From contig DAIEHI010000092.1 in the NCBI GenBank assembly GCA_027355725.1, positions 1 through 62,770 of the forward strand: DNA of 62,770 bases, given 5' to 3'. The notes beneath the pieces are model-generated. The model ran no database searches. It was not told the DNA's origin and saw only the letters and a program-made list of their open reading frames with translations. Numbering within the stretch: position 1 is the stretch's first letter; every line of letters starts with the position of its first letter. Position numbers and translations under genes: made by a program. The stretch is from Acidimicrobiaceae bacterium (lineage in GTDB: Bacteria > Actinomycetota > Acidimicrobiia > Acidimicrobiales > RAAP-2). Positions 35,191-43,677 of the stretch are shown one piece after another.

Positions 35191-35909
35191 GCGACGTCTT
35201 CGGACGGGCCTTGCTCGATTGGGCGAAGGGGGGCAATGTCCATGAGATCGTCGAACGCGAGGACGGGTTCATCCAAGGTGGTGCGGGTCCCGAGGTCTAT
35301 CTGGCGCCCCCGAGAGGCTGGCCCCGCGCAGAACGCCGGGCGCTTGCGCTGATTCGTGGAGTGGTACTGGACGTCGGATGCGGTGCGGGTCGCGTGGCGC
35401 TCGCCCTCCAAGAGCGCAGGCTCGAGGTGATCGGACTCGACTCGTCGTCGAACGCCCTTGCAGCGGCGCGTTTGTGTGGCGTGAAGGACGTGAGGCTCGG
35501 CTCCATCGATCACCTGGAACGCATCATTGCGAACGTCGATTCCATTGTGTTGTTCGGCAACAACTTCGGCCTCTTTCGTACGCTCGATCACGCTCGAGAG
35601 CTCTTGAGCAAGTGGGCTCGCATGGTGAAGCCAGGGACCAAGATCTTCCTCGAGAGCACGAGCGCCTACTTCGGCGGCGCGCCGGGCATCGACCGTCCCT
35701 ATTACCGCGGGAACCTCGAAGCGGGCAGGCCTCCGGGCAGCGTACGTCTGCGCTACCACTACAAAGACGCCACCGGGGAATGGTTCACCTGGCTCTTCGT
35801 ATCGCAACGAGAGCTGCGCGACGCACTTCGCGGCACCGGGTGGCGCGTGGCGCGCGTCTTGAAGAGCACGTTGAGCGAGCCGTATGTGGCGGTGCTTGAA
35901 CTCGAGTAA
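35187..35909 (+). CDS. SAM-dependent methyltransferase
   Basis: A 240-residue class I methyltransferase. Motif I is VVLDVGCGAGRVALAL near residue 60, followed by VIGLDSSSNALAAARL. After IVLFGNNFGLF and MVKPGTKIFLES, the C-terminal half has RYHYKDATGEWFTWLF. The methyl acceptor is unknown. ATG 35187 is chosen because it overlaps the tag stop, so the two are cotranslated. That could imply DNA or nucleobase chemistry, but the pairing may be accidental. An inverted repeat (ACTCG/CGAGT around GGGGT/ACCCC at 35929-35956) after the gene may be a terminator. Confidence 0.85.
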   Translation: MSDVFGRALLDWAKGGNVHEIVEREDGFIQGGAGPEVYLAPPRGWPRAERRALALIRGVVLDVGCGAGRVALALQERRLEVIGLDSSSNALAAARLCGVKDVRLGSIDHLERIIANVDSIVLFGNNFGLFRTLDHARELLSKWARMVKPGTKIFLESTSAYFGGAPGIDRPYYRGNLEAGRPPGSVRLRYHYKDATGEWFTWLFVSQRELRDALRGTGWRVARVLKSTLSEPYVAVLELE

Positions 35910-36066
35910 AGGCGGTCCCTGACTGCTAACTCGAAGTTTGGGGGTGAACCCCGAGTCGAGATCGCACAGCCCCTTTGACCCTGGGGGATGTCCCGGATAG
36001 TTCCGGGAAGCCTCACGCTTTATCCTCGATTTTAGATCCAGCGTGGTCACTGAGTGGGAGACTTCG

Positions 36067-36639
36067 ATGCGTAATCGAGCGGCTACAACTGATGGGTTCT
36101 TCGTGGCCCTCGGAGTAGTCGCGTTGACAGCTGCAGGTGCTTCGGTCTCGCCAAGATCCTCTGGTGCGTACGGGCCATCGTTGCCCAAACCTGGTGGGAC
36201 GGTGAATCTGACGGCGAACAGCAACAACGATGGACCGACGTCCACGCTCATCCTCACCGGCGACATTGGCGATTACGGCCGTGCCGTGCGACTAACGACG
36301 CACGGTTCGAAGACGCCCGATGACGAACTTCAATTGTCGATGACGCGAGGTTCGTTTCGGCTGGATATCACCAGCCTCGAGGACAGACTCCTCAGAGCTT
36401 TCGGCAGGGGTTTTCCGACCAATGAGAAGACTAGTTCGGGGGTCATAGAAGTCTCCGGAACGGCCCCGATCGTGTCGGGGTCTGGTGTTCGGGCTTACTC
36501 GGGGCTTCATGGATCATTTCATCTCACGATCTCGATCAACGAAGTCGAAAGTTGGCCCACCTGCCCGAAGAACGACACGTCGCCGTACCTCGCCCAGAGC
36601 GTCTCTAGTGTCGGTTCCGGGTTGGTATCTCAGAGTTAG
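36067..36639 (+). CDS. Exported hypothetical protein upstream of the PadR-ABC operon
   Basis: A 190-residue protein with a hydrophobic N-terminal segment (FFVALGVVALTAAGASV) like a signal peptide, then a Ser/Thr/Gly-rich beta-type chain. I do not recognise the family. It contains a single Cys (in WPTCPKN near 170). ATG 36067 is chosen because GGGAGA precedes it and the longer frame adds residues before the signal. Transcribed with the ABC operon's direction and separated from padR by 71 bases holding the padR promoter, so it is probably a separate unit. Confidence 0.55.
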   Translation: MRNRAATTDGFFVALGVVALTAAGASVSPRSSGAYGPSLPKPGGTVNLTANSNNDGPTSTLILTGDIGDYGRAVRLTTHGSKTPDDELQLSMTRGSFRLDITSLEDRLLRAFGRGFPTNEKTSSGVIEVSGTAPIVSGSGVRAYSGLHGSFHLTISINEVESWPTCPKNDTSPYLAQSVSSVGSGLVSQS

Positions 36640-36651
36640 CCGACCCCCCGC

Positions 36652-36691
36652 TTGACGGGGGACTGCATATTGAGTAGCATACTAAGTATGC
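36652..36691 (+). promoter_or_regulatory. padR promoter with overlapping palindromic operator
   Basis: A -35 TTGACG (36652-36657) and a weak -10 TAGCAT (36675-36680) are separated by 17 bases. A perfect 15-base inverted repeat, GCATACT-A-AGTATGC (36677-36691), covers the -10. PadR proteins commonly repress their own promoters by binding such AT-rich palindromes, so this is a likely autoregulatory operator for the padR-ABC operon. Confidence 0.65.
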
Positions 36692-36710
36692 AACATCGCA
36701 TGAGGTCCAA

Positions 36711-37292
36711 ATGAGTGTCCGTCATTCGCTGCTCGCGCTTCTCAGCGAGGGTCCGAAGTATGGCTTCCAGCTTCGACAGGAATTCGAAGCGAGTACGGGC
36801 GATGTGTGGCCACTCAACGTCGGCCAGGTGTACACCACACTTCAGCGCCTGGAACGAGACGGCTACGCGGAGTCTGACGACATAGACGCCGACGAGCGTC
36901 AACGGAACTATCGGATCACCTCAAAGGGGAACGAAGAACTCTCCCACTGGTTGCGGACACCTCCGGATCTCTCCGAGCCACCCCGCGACGAACTGGTTAT
37001 CAAGATTCTTGTCGCTTCACGCCTCCCTGAAGTGAATGTGCACGATGTGATTCAGGTTCACCGCCGCTATCTGGTCCAAGTCATGCAGCAATGGACGCAT
37101 TTGAAAGAGGACGAAGCGTCGTTGGATCTCGCCTTCGCGCTGGCCGTTGATGCGGAGTTATTCCGGTTGGACTCTGTTGTTCGGTGGCTCGACTCCGCCG
37201 ATGGTCGACTACGGCGCGCCAACGTTAGTGAGGTGCCGAATGAATCGTCAGGGCTACCGAGCAACCAAAAGAAGACTGGAGTCGCGCAATGA
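36711..37292 (+). CDS. PadR-family transcriptional regulator
   Basis: A 193-residue regulator with the PadR winged-helix at the N-terminus (MSVRHSLLALLSEGPKYGFQLRQEFE; VGQVYTTLQRLERDGYAE; RNYRITSKGNEEL) and a helical dimerisation domain from about 90 to 165. Proteins of this family repress neighbouring exporter genes until a compound binds. TGAGGTCC precedes ATG 36711. The palindrome over its own -10 box is described above. Its stop overlaps the ABC ATPase start (ATGA), so regulator and exporter are co-expressed. Confidence 0.9.
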   Translation: MSVRHSLLALLSEGPKYGFQLRQEFEASTGDVWPLNVGQVYTTLQRLERDGYAESDDIDADERQRNYRITSKGNEELSHWLRTPPDLSEPPRDELVIKILVASRLPEVNVHDVIQVHRRYLVQVMQQWTHLKEDEASLDLAFALAVDAELFRLDSVVRWLDSADGRLRRANVSEVPNESSGLPSNQKKTGVAQ

Positions 37293-38020
37293 GCATCCTC
37301 GAACTTCGAAGGGTTTCAAAGGTATACGGCGAAGGCACGACCGAGGTAGACGCTCTCACCGACATCGACCTTGCAGTCGAGCAAGGATCGCTTGTCGGCG
37401 TGATGGGACCTAGCGGGTCAGGTAAGTCGACCCTGCTCAGCATCGCGGGGAGCCTCGAGGAGCCAACACGCGGTGAGGTCGTGATCCTCGGCAAGAGCCT
37501 GAGCGGTGCGTCGCGAAACGACAAGGCACGTTTGAGAAGGCGCACAGTGGGTTACGTGTTCCAGGATTTCAACCTTCTCGCCGGCCTAACCGCGCTTGAG
37601 AACGTCTCGATGCCCCTCGAGCTGGACGGTGTCGCAATGAAAAGGGCGCGAGTGACTGCGATGCAAGCGTTGGAGCAACTCGGATTGGCAGAACGAGCCG
37701 ACCACTTCCCTGACCAGCTGTCCGGAGGTGAGCGTCAAAGGGTGGCAATCGCCCGTGCCGTTGTGGGTGAGCGGCGACTCTTGCTCGCTGACGAGCCCTC
37801 GGGTGCGCTGGACTCGCTCAATGGAGAGTCCGTCATGCGAATGATTCTTGCCGCATGCCACCGCGGCGTCGCCGCCGTGGTGGTCACTCACGATGCGACA
37901 CTCGCTTCCTGGGCCGATCGTGTCGTCTTTTTGCGAGACGGAAAGGCCGTTGACGAGACTCTGCCGCCGCCGAGTCCCGAGCAGTTTCTGGGACAGCCCT
38001 CGCGGGGACCGTCGTCGTGA
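37289..38020 (+). CDS. ABC transporter ATP-binding protein (MacB/LolD type)
   Basis: A 243-residue ATPase. Walker A GPSGSGKSTLLS (near residue 43), Q-loop YVFQDFNLLAGLTALENV, signature LSGGERQRVAIARA (near 145), Walker B LLLADEPSGALD and a switch His in VVVTHD are intact. The L-S-G-G-E-R-Q-R and A-L-D-S-L-N pattern matches the ATPases that pair with FtsX-like permeases, which move lipoproteins, peptides or antibiotics, or transduce signals. Overlaps padR and the permease by four bases each. Confidence 0.93.
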   Translation: MSILELRRVSKVYGEGTTEVDALTDIDLAVEQGSLVGVMGPSGSGKSTLLSIAGSLEEPTRGEVVILGKSLSGASRNDKARLRRRTVGYVFQDFNLLAGLTALENVSMPLELDGVAMKRARVTAMQALEQLGLAERADHFPDQLSGGERQRVAIARAVVGERRLLLADEPSGALDSLNGESVMRMILAACHRGVAAVVVTHDATLASWADRVVFLRDGKAVDETLPPPSPEQFLGQPSRGPSS

Positions 38021-40515
38021 CAGACGCGATCTTCATCGATCGATCCGTCGCGGAGCGTAGCGACGGCGGCATGGTGGCGCGACGGGCGATAACCCGTTGG
38101 GCATGGAGGCTGCTTCGTCGCGAGTGGCGCCAGCAGATTCTGATCCTCGCCTTGATCGCGATTGCGGTGGCCGCCACCACGATCGGCGTGGGCGTCTCCA
38201 CCAATACCCCGCTGTCGCCCTACGTCGGATTCGGCAAGGCGAAGGATCTAGCCACTTTTCAACGCTACGATGCGGTGACAAAGGCAAGCGTCGCATCCTG
38301 GCAACGGCAGTTCGGTGAGGTTGACGTCATCGAGAATCAGATCATCACCGTGCCGGGATCGATTGACACGTTCTATCTGCGATCTATGAATCCAAGTGAT
38401 TCGTATGTGCAGCCGCTCGTGTCGCTGGTGTCGGGTCACTACCCAACGAACGCCCATCAAGTGGCCCTCACTTCGAGTGTCGCGTCCGAACTCAACCTTC
38501 GCGTCGGTGGCCTCTGGAAGCAAGCGGGCGTGACTCGAACCGTCGTTGGCATTGTTGAGAACCCGGCGAACTTGTTGGACTCATTCGCTCTGGTGAAGCC
38601 CGGTCAGGTGGCGTCACCGACACAGGTCGCAGTGCTCTTCGACGCGCCACAATATCCATTGAAGAAACTCGGAAGCAATGTCGAGACGACTCAATCCGTC
38701 GCCCGGAGCAATGCGCTCAATCCTGAGACCATCTCCATCGTGCTCGTCACGATGGTCATGTTGCTTATCGCACTCGTCTCGGTCGCCGGCTTCACCGTGC
38801 TCGCACAACGTCGATTGCGTTCAATCGGCATGCTCGGCGCTCTTGGCGCGACTGACAAGGACATCATGATGGTGGTCCGTGCGAATGGCGTGTTCGTCGG
38901 ATTGTTCGGCGCGCTTGCAGGGTTGGTTGTCGGGCTCGCCGCCTGGTTGGCGTATCGGCCGATCTTGGAATCAAGCGCTCACCACGTGATTGGTCTCTTT
39001 CAATTGCCGTGGATCGTCATCATCGTCGCCGTGGCACTCTCGGTGGTGGCTGCGTACTTCGCTTCAACTCGGCCCGCTCGCGCCATGACTCGCATCTCCA
39101 CCGTGGCGGCCCTCGCCGGCCGTCCTCAAATGCCGCGGAGACTTCGTCGCTCTGCGCTTCCCGGCGTCATCTGTTTGGTCACTTCGTTCTTCGTGCTGGG
39201 TGTAGCAGGAGCTAAGGGCGGAAACGGGGGAGGAGCCGGCGCGCTCGTCATTGGCTTCGTCCTGCTCACCATCGCTGTCGTCCTGTTGTCGCCGTTTCTT
39301 CTCACGCTCCTTGCTCGATTTTCGCGTGGCGCACCATTCTCTCTGAGGATGGCCATGCGCGACCTCGCCCGGTACCGTGCTCGTTCTGGCGCGGCGCTCG
39401 GTGCGATTAGTGTTTCGGTGCTCATCGCCATGGTTGTCATCATCGCTTCGGCGGCGCGCTTTGGCAACGTGCTTGATTACGCCGGTCCCAACGTCTCGTC
39501 GACTCAGTTGCTCATATACACCCCGAACGGCCCCTACGGTCCAGGTGGCCCCGGAAACGCCGGCGCGGGCAGCACATCGACGACTTCTCTTGCCGCGATG
39601 TCGACGAGCGCACACGGGATTGCGAAATCCCTCGGCGCCAACAAGATCATCACCTTGGAATCGACGAGCGCGACTCTTCAACATGCGGCCGCAGGACGTA
39701 GTTTCTCAGGTCCTTTGTATGTAGCAACGCCGCAGTTGTTGAGAGCCTTTGACATCAAGAGTTCGGCGATTGATCCGAAGGCGGAGATCCTTTCAATGCG
39801 ACCCGGTTTTTCCTCACTCACCAAAATGCAGATCGTCTACGGTAATTACTTCTCCGTCAAAGCACGACAAGGGTGGCCCTGCCCGAAGAGTGGCTGTCTC
39901 GCCGATCCGTTGATAGAAGAAGTGTCGTCACTGCCCGCGGGAACCTCTGCGCCTAACACGGTGGTCACGCAATACGCGGTCCATGAACTGGGGCTGTCAC
40001 CTGTCATCTCAGGATGGTTCGTCCAGACTGCTCAGCCACTCAGTGCTGCGCAACTTTCAGAGGCTAGGAGCATCGCGAATGCGGCGGGGCTGAAAATTGA
40101 GACAAAGTCCAGCATCCCGACGTCGGCGACCATCACCGACTGGGCGACCATTGTCGGCATCGTGCTCGCTCTAGGCATCCTCGCCATGTCGATTGGCCTC
40201 ATCCGAAGCGAGACCGCAGGAGATCTTCGGATCATCATCGCCACGGGTGCGAGTAGTCGGACTCGGCGCAATCTCACGGCGTCCACCGCTGGCGCCCTCG
40301 CGCTCATTGGCGCAGTGGTCGGCACGGCGACGGCTTACGTCGCGGTCATTGGCTTCAGTCGTACCAGCGCGCTGGACGGCTTGTCGTCGTTGACTGCGGT
40401 ACCAGTGGCAAACCTCCTGCTCGTACTCATCGGCATGCCAGTCTTGGCTGCGGTCGTGGGCTGGCTCGCGGCGTGGCGAGAACCAAAGGATGTCTCTCGC
40501 CAACTCGTCGCTTAA
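38017..40515 (+). CDS. FtsX-like ABC transporter permease
   Basis: An 832-residue membrane protein with an N-terminal transmembrane helix (about 37-58), a large extracellular domain, three helices (about 240-365), a linker helix pair near 385-435, a second extracellular domain (about 490-690) and three C-terminal helices (about 705-825). The FtsX core motif RRLRSIGMLGALGATDKDIMMV is seen near 265. It is a double-FtsX (MacB-fusion-like) permease with a stretch of Gly/Pro/Ser near 505-520. GTG start overlaps the ATPase stop. Substrate unknown; PadR control suggests export of a toxic or signalling molecule. Confidence 0.9.
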   Translation: MTDAIFIDRSVAERSDGGMVARRAITRWAWRLLRREWRQQILILALIAIAVAATTIGVGVSTNTPLSPYVGFGKAKDLATFQRYDAVTKASVASWQRQFGEVDVIENQIITVPGSIDTFYLRSMNPSDSYVQPLVSLVSGHYPTNAHQVALTSSVASELNLRVGGLWKQAGVTRTVVGIVENPANLLDSFALVKPGQVASPTQVAVLFDAPQYPLKKLGSNVETTQSVARSNALNPETISIVLVTMVMLLIALVSVAGFTVLAQRRLRSIGMLGALGATDKDIMMVVRANGVFVGLFGALAGLVVGLAAWLAYRPILESSAHHVIGLFQLPWIVIIVAVALSVVAAYFASTRPARAMTRISTVAALAGRPQMPRRLRRSALPGVICLVTSFFVLGVAGAKGGNGGGAGALVIGFVLLTIAVVLLSPFLLTLLARFSRGAPFSLRMAMRDLARYRARSGAALGAISVSVLIAMVVIIASAARFGNVLDYAGPNVSSTQLLIYTPNGPYGPGGPGNAGAGSTSTTSLAAMSTSAHGIAKSLGANKIITLESTSATLQHAAAGRSFSGPLYVATPQLLRAFDIKSSAIDPKAEILSMRPGFSSLTKMQIVYGNYFSVKARQGWPCPKSGCLADPLIEEVSSLPAGTSAPNTVVTQYAVHELGLSPVISGWFVQTAQPLSAAQLSEARSIANAAGLKIETKSSIPTSATITDWATIVGIVLALGILAMSIGLIRSETAGDLRIIIATGASSRTRRNLTASTAGALALIGAVVGTATAYVAVIGFSRTSALDGLSSLTAVPVANLLLVLIGMPVLAAVVGWLAAWREPKDVSRQLVA

Positions 40516-40919
40516 GACGCATCTCGTCGCGCACGCCTACTGGATTTTGAATAAAGGGATCTCTTTGTAGCGAAGCGGAGACGATGCTCCCCTCCTTGCC
40601 ATGTGAATGCTCCGGCGTTTCCGGGCCACGATTCGCACTTGATGCAACTCTCGAAGTTGGTCCGAAGGATGTGGCTTCTCCAACAGTTCATTCAGTCCGC
40701 CGCTGGGAGAGAAACGGGATCTCGCAAACAGATCGTGGTTCTAGGCGACCTCATCGCCATAATGACAAGTTCTGCGGTGACTACCCCAGAGCTCACTTGG
40801 ATACTGCAAACGGTCCATAGCCAATTCATAGGAACGTCGCGCCAGCAAGTACCGGTTGCCCCTTCATAGGCTTCTAGTCTTGTCACACGTCATTGCTTCG
40901 CTAGCTAGCGGGGTCATTA
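40516..40919. other. Intergenic region without a supported gene
   Basis: About 400 bases after the permease gene. Short reading frames on both strands (for example about 89 codons from 40603) have no ribosome-binding site and no recognisable protein, so I do not call them. I see no transposase remnant and no RNA gene. The right end is bounded by the hairpin at 40920-40965. Confidence 0.5.
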
Positions 40920-40965
40920 GTGCCAGTCTCAGTGATTCGCCACGGCGAATCACTGAGACTGGCAC
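40920..40965. repeat. 46-base near-perfect hairpin next to tRNA-Lys
   Basis: Two exact 22-base arms (40920-40941 and 40944-40965) are separated by only two bases. The hairpin begins seven bases after the 3' CCA of the minus-strand tRNA-Lys, so it probably terminates that transcript, and perhaps the ABC operon from the other side. No U-tract follows on either strand. The perfect symmetry is stronger than usual for a terminator; see findings. Confidence 0.85.
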
Positions 40966-40971
40966 AACAAT

Positions 40972-41047
40972 TGGTGCGCCGGCCGGGACTTGAACCCGGA
41001 ACCTGTTGATTAAGAGTCAAATGCTCTGCCAATTGAGCTACCGGCGC
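40972..41047 (-). tRNA. tRNA-Lys(CTT)
   Basis: Full cloverleaf on the minus strand: acceptor GCGCCGG (5') pairs with CCGGCGC (3'), a D arm of GCTC, an anticodon loop CTCTTAA giving anticodon CTT, and a T arm with TTCAAGT. Discriminator A and a genomically encoded CCA are present (40972-40974). A strong hairpin follows its 3' end. Confidence 0.97.
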
Positions 41048-41087
41048 GAGACGAGTCTATACCGTCGCGCGCCGGTAGCCGGACAAG

Positions 41088-42512
41088 CTAGTTGTGTTGG
41101 ATTGCTTTCACCTCGAGGAACTCCTCGAAGCCGTACTGTCCGAGTTCGCGACCAATGCCAGATTGCTTGTAACCGCCAAATGGCGCGATGACGTTGAACG
41201 AGCCGCCGTTGATCTCCACCTGACCCGTGCGGATCTTTCGCGCGACTTCGAATGCCTTCTCGTCGGTCTCTGCCCAGACGCCGCCCGCGAGTCCGTACTT
41301 CGAATCATTAGCGATGGCGATCGCCTCTTCTTCTGTGTCATACGGGATGATCGACAGAACAGGACCGAAGATCTCTTCTTGGGCAATGGTCATGTCGTTG
41401 CTCACGTCGGAGAAGATCGTTGGCTGGACGTAGTAACCCTGCTCGAGACCCTCGGGTGGCGTCACGCCACCACAGATGATGCGGGCACCCTCGTCGATGC
41501 CCTTGTTGATGTAGTCGCGAACCCGTTGCAGTTGTGCGGCGCTCACCAACGGGCCGAGCAAGCTCGAGCCAGTGATGGGGTCACCGGGTTGTAGGCCCGA
41601 TGCGGCAGCGACGGCGAGGTCTTCGACTTCAGCGAGTTGTGCTCGTGGCACCACCATGCGTGTGAGCGCCGAGCAGGTCTGGCCAGAATTGAGATAGCAC
41701 TTGAAGACGCCGTCGCCCACCGCCTTGGCGATGTCGGCGCCTTCGAGAATGACGTTGGCGGATTTTCCGCCCAATTCGAGTGAGACGCGCTTGACCATCT
41801 CTGCGGCTATCTGCATGACGCGCTTACCGGCTCGAGTGGAACCCGTGAACGAGACCATGTCGGTCTTTGGGTGAGCGACGATGGCCTCACCAACGACTGG
41901 TCCAAGACCGGTCACGAGATTGAAGACGCCTTTTGGTAGACCGACTTCGTGGATGATGTCGGCGAGAATGAAGGCGTTGACCGGTGCGACCTCACTCGGT
42001 TTTACGACAACCGTGCATCCGGCCGCGAGGGCGCCGGCAACCTTGTTGGCGATCTGGTGCAGGGGATAGTTCCACGGTGTGATCGCGGCGACGACGCCTA
42101 CGGGTTCGCGCACGAGCGTCGAGTTACCAACTTCTTCTTCCCACACAAACTCTGAGGCGCGCTGCGCGTTGTCCGCGAAGGTCATCGTCGGCAGACCCGC
42201 TTGGATGCCCTTGGCCAACATGAGCGGCATGCCGACTTCGTTGGCGATGGTGAGTGCGATTTCGTCGCTTCGTTCCGCCAGCTTCTCCGAAATCCGAAGC
42301 AGATACTCACCGCGCTCCTTGGCGCTGGTGTTGGACCACGCAGTGAACGCGGCCGCTGCGGCCTCAACTGCACGATTCGCTTCTTCAACCGTTCCTGAGG
42401 GTATGACCGCGTAGAGCTCGCCCGTACCAGACGTCGTCACTTCGAGTGTTTCTGGGGAACTGGCCTTCACCCACTCACCGTTGATGTAGAACGAATCTCG
42501 GACAATTGACAT
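41088..42512 (-). CDS. Aldehyde dehydrogenase family protein
   Basis: A 474-residue NAD(P)-dependent aldehyde dehydrogenase. Seen are [22 protein letters not shown] (near 145), [12 protein letters not shown] (near 225), [17 protein letters not shown] (near 250) and the catalytic Cys280 in [11 protein letters not shown], followed by [11 protein letters not shown] and [14 protein letters not shown]. It oxidises an aldehyde to the acid; the substrate is not evident. ATG 42512 follows GGGGGAA. It stands between tRNA-Lys and tRNA-His on the same strand, apparently as its own unit. Confidence 0.9.
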   Translation of the reverse strand: MSIVRDSFYINGEWVKASSPETLEVTTSGTGELYAVIPSGTVEEANRAVEAAAAAFTAWSNTSAKERGEYLLRISEKLAERSDEIALTIANEVGMPLMLAKGIQAGLPTMTFADNAQRASEFVWEEEVGNSTLVREPVGVVAAITPWNYPLHQIANKVAGALAAGCTVVVKPSEVAPVNAFILADIIHEVGLPKGVFNLVTGLGPVVGEAIVAHPKTDMVSFTGSTRAGKRVMQIAAEMVKRVSLELGGKSANVILEGADIAKAVGDGVFKCYLNSGQTCSALTRMVVPRAQLAEVEDLAVAAASGLQPGDPITGSSLLGPLVSAAQLQRVRDYINKGIDEGARIICGGVTPPEGLEQGYYVQPTIFSDVSNDMTIAQEEIFGPVLSIIPYDTEEEAIAIANDSKYGLAGGVWAETDEKAFEVARKIRTGQVEINGGSFNVIAPFGGYKQSGIGRELGQYGFEEFLEVKAIQHN

Positions 42513-42574
42513 GATTCCCCCTCAGTGCTGGCACGTCGCCATACGTCGAAATCTACACGTCATCATCCATGGCA

Positions 42575-42620
42575 CAAAACCCAAAACGCCCGACCCTTCA
42601 CAAGCAGTGAGGAGTCGGGC
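42575..42620 (-). terminator. Terminator of tRNA-His
   Basis: Arms GCCCGAC (42588-42594) and GTCGGGC (42614-42620), with CAC/GTG closer to the loop, form a stem on the minus strand that starts seven bases beyond the tRNA-His CCA. It is followed by GTTTTGGGTTTTG, a U-rich tail typical of intrinsic termination. Confidence 0.75.
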
Positions 42621-42626
42621 GCTGAA

Positions 42627-42703
42627 TGGGGTGAGCGACGGGGGTCGAACCCGCGACCTCCAGGACCACAACCTGGCGCTCTAACCAACTGAGCTACGCC
42701 CAC
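42627..42703 (-). tRNA. tRNA-His(GTG)
   Basis: Cloverleaf on the minus strand with acceptor GTGGGCG/CGCTCAC, anticodon loop TTGTGGT (anticodon GTG) and T loop TTCGACC. Discriminator C is followed by an encoded CCA (42627-42629). Position -1 (42704) is G, the tRNA-His identity base that pairs with C73. One G-T pair in the acceptor stem is tolerated. Confidence 0.97.
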
Positions 42704-42775
42704 CAAGCCTTTCCAGTATGGCACAGGCGTGGTGGTGTTCCAAGACCTGTTCGCGGCTCGGTACGATTGTGGTGC

Positions 42776-42849
42776 GCCCCTGTAGCTCAACTGGATAGAG
42801 CAGACGGTTTCTACCCGTCAGGCTGCGGGTTCGACTCCTGCCGGGGGCA
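42776..42849 (+). tRNA. tRNA-Arg(TCT)
   Basis: Plus-strand cloverleaf: acceptor GCCCCTG pairs with CGGGGGC, D arm with GCTC, anticodon loop TTTCTAC giving TCT (reads AGA), and T loop TTCGACT. Discriminator A at 42849; the next bases are not CCA, so CCA must be added after transcription, unlike the three minus-strand tRNAs. Confidence 0.96.
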
Positions 42850-42906
42850 CTGAAGTCGTCTGAGCAAAGCCATACCCGCTCAACATCGTTCGCGATCGGC
42901 TCGAGT

Positions 42907-43677
42907 TCAATAGATCCTCACGGTGGTGCCGATGGGCATCTGATTCGAGGCCCAGATCCAATCCATGGCGCGATTGCTCACGCGTACGCAGCCGTGCGAG
43001 ACCGCGACGGTCGGCACCGAATCGGAGCCATGGATGGCGTAGCCGCCGCTGAAATACTTGGGTCTCCAGAGTTGGCCCAGTGGGCTGATGTCCATCGCAT
43101 CGACTTGGCGGGTGACCCTGAAGACGCCACGTGGCGTAGAGGCAATCGAAGTCACACCGCCACTCGTGTAGGAGTACCCTCCGCCCGTTGAGGTGTTGAG
43201 CGTTATGGCGAGCTTGCCGTTGCGCACGATCATGAGGAGCTGTGTTTGCAGGTTGATCTGTATTTCGCTCGCTCGCGTCGCACGTATGCGAGGTCGAACA
43301 CCACGCGACAGTGCGCCAGACGTCGCCGCACCGACGACTCCGTCGACAGTGATTGACGCGGCCTTTTGTAGAGCGAAGACTGCTTGTTGAGTGAGACCAC
43401 CAAATTGACCATCTAGTGGCCCGACCCAGTATCCAAGGGCGTTGAGTCTCCGCTGGAGAGTACGAACAAGTGCCCCGCGGTCACCGTAGCGAAGGAGAGG
43501 GGTGACTGCCATGGCCGTAGTCGAAGCGGCGATGGCCGTGCTTGATGTGGATGCGTGTGCACCTTGGGAGGCCGCAGTGGCAGGCGAAGTCGGCGCGACA
43601 AGACTCATGACTGCGACTCCCGTCACGAGTACCGGGATCGTCACTACACGCGACCACGCCGTCATCGGATACCGCAT
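42907..43677 (-). CDS. Exported L,D-transpeptidase with peptidoglycan-binding domain
   Basis: Cross-links or modifies peptidoglycan outside the membrane by forming 3-3 bonds. A signal peptide (MRYPMTAWSRVVTIPVLVTG) is followed by a Ser/Thr/Ala linker, a PG-binding-1 domain (YGDRGALVRTLQRRLNALGY near 70), and a YkuD domain with FSGGYAIHG and VSHGCVRVSN, giving His and catalytic Cys230. The preferred start is ATG 43677; GTG/ATG starts further upstream would put the signal far inside. It sits next to tRNA-Arg and is transcribed alone. Confidence 0.9.
   Translation of the reverse strand: MRYPMTAWSRVVTIPVLVTGVAVMSLVAPTSPATAASQGAHASTSSTAIAASTTAMAVTPLLRYGDRGALVRTLQRRLNALGYWVGPLDGQFGGLTQQAVFALQKAASITVDGVVGAATSGALSRGVRPRIRATRASEIQINLQTQLLMIVRNGKLAITLNTSTGGGYSYTSGGVTSIASTPRGVFRVTRQVDAMDISPLGQLWRPKYFSGGYAIHGSDSVPTVAVSHGCVRVSNRAMDWIWASNQMPIGTTVRIY

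Noticed and set aside
40603..40869. 89-codon frame after the permease gene
   Set aside because: No ribosome-binding site, no family resemblance and overlapping frames of similar quality on both strands.
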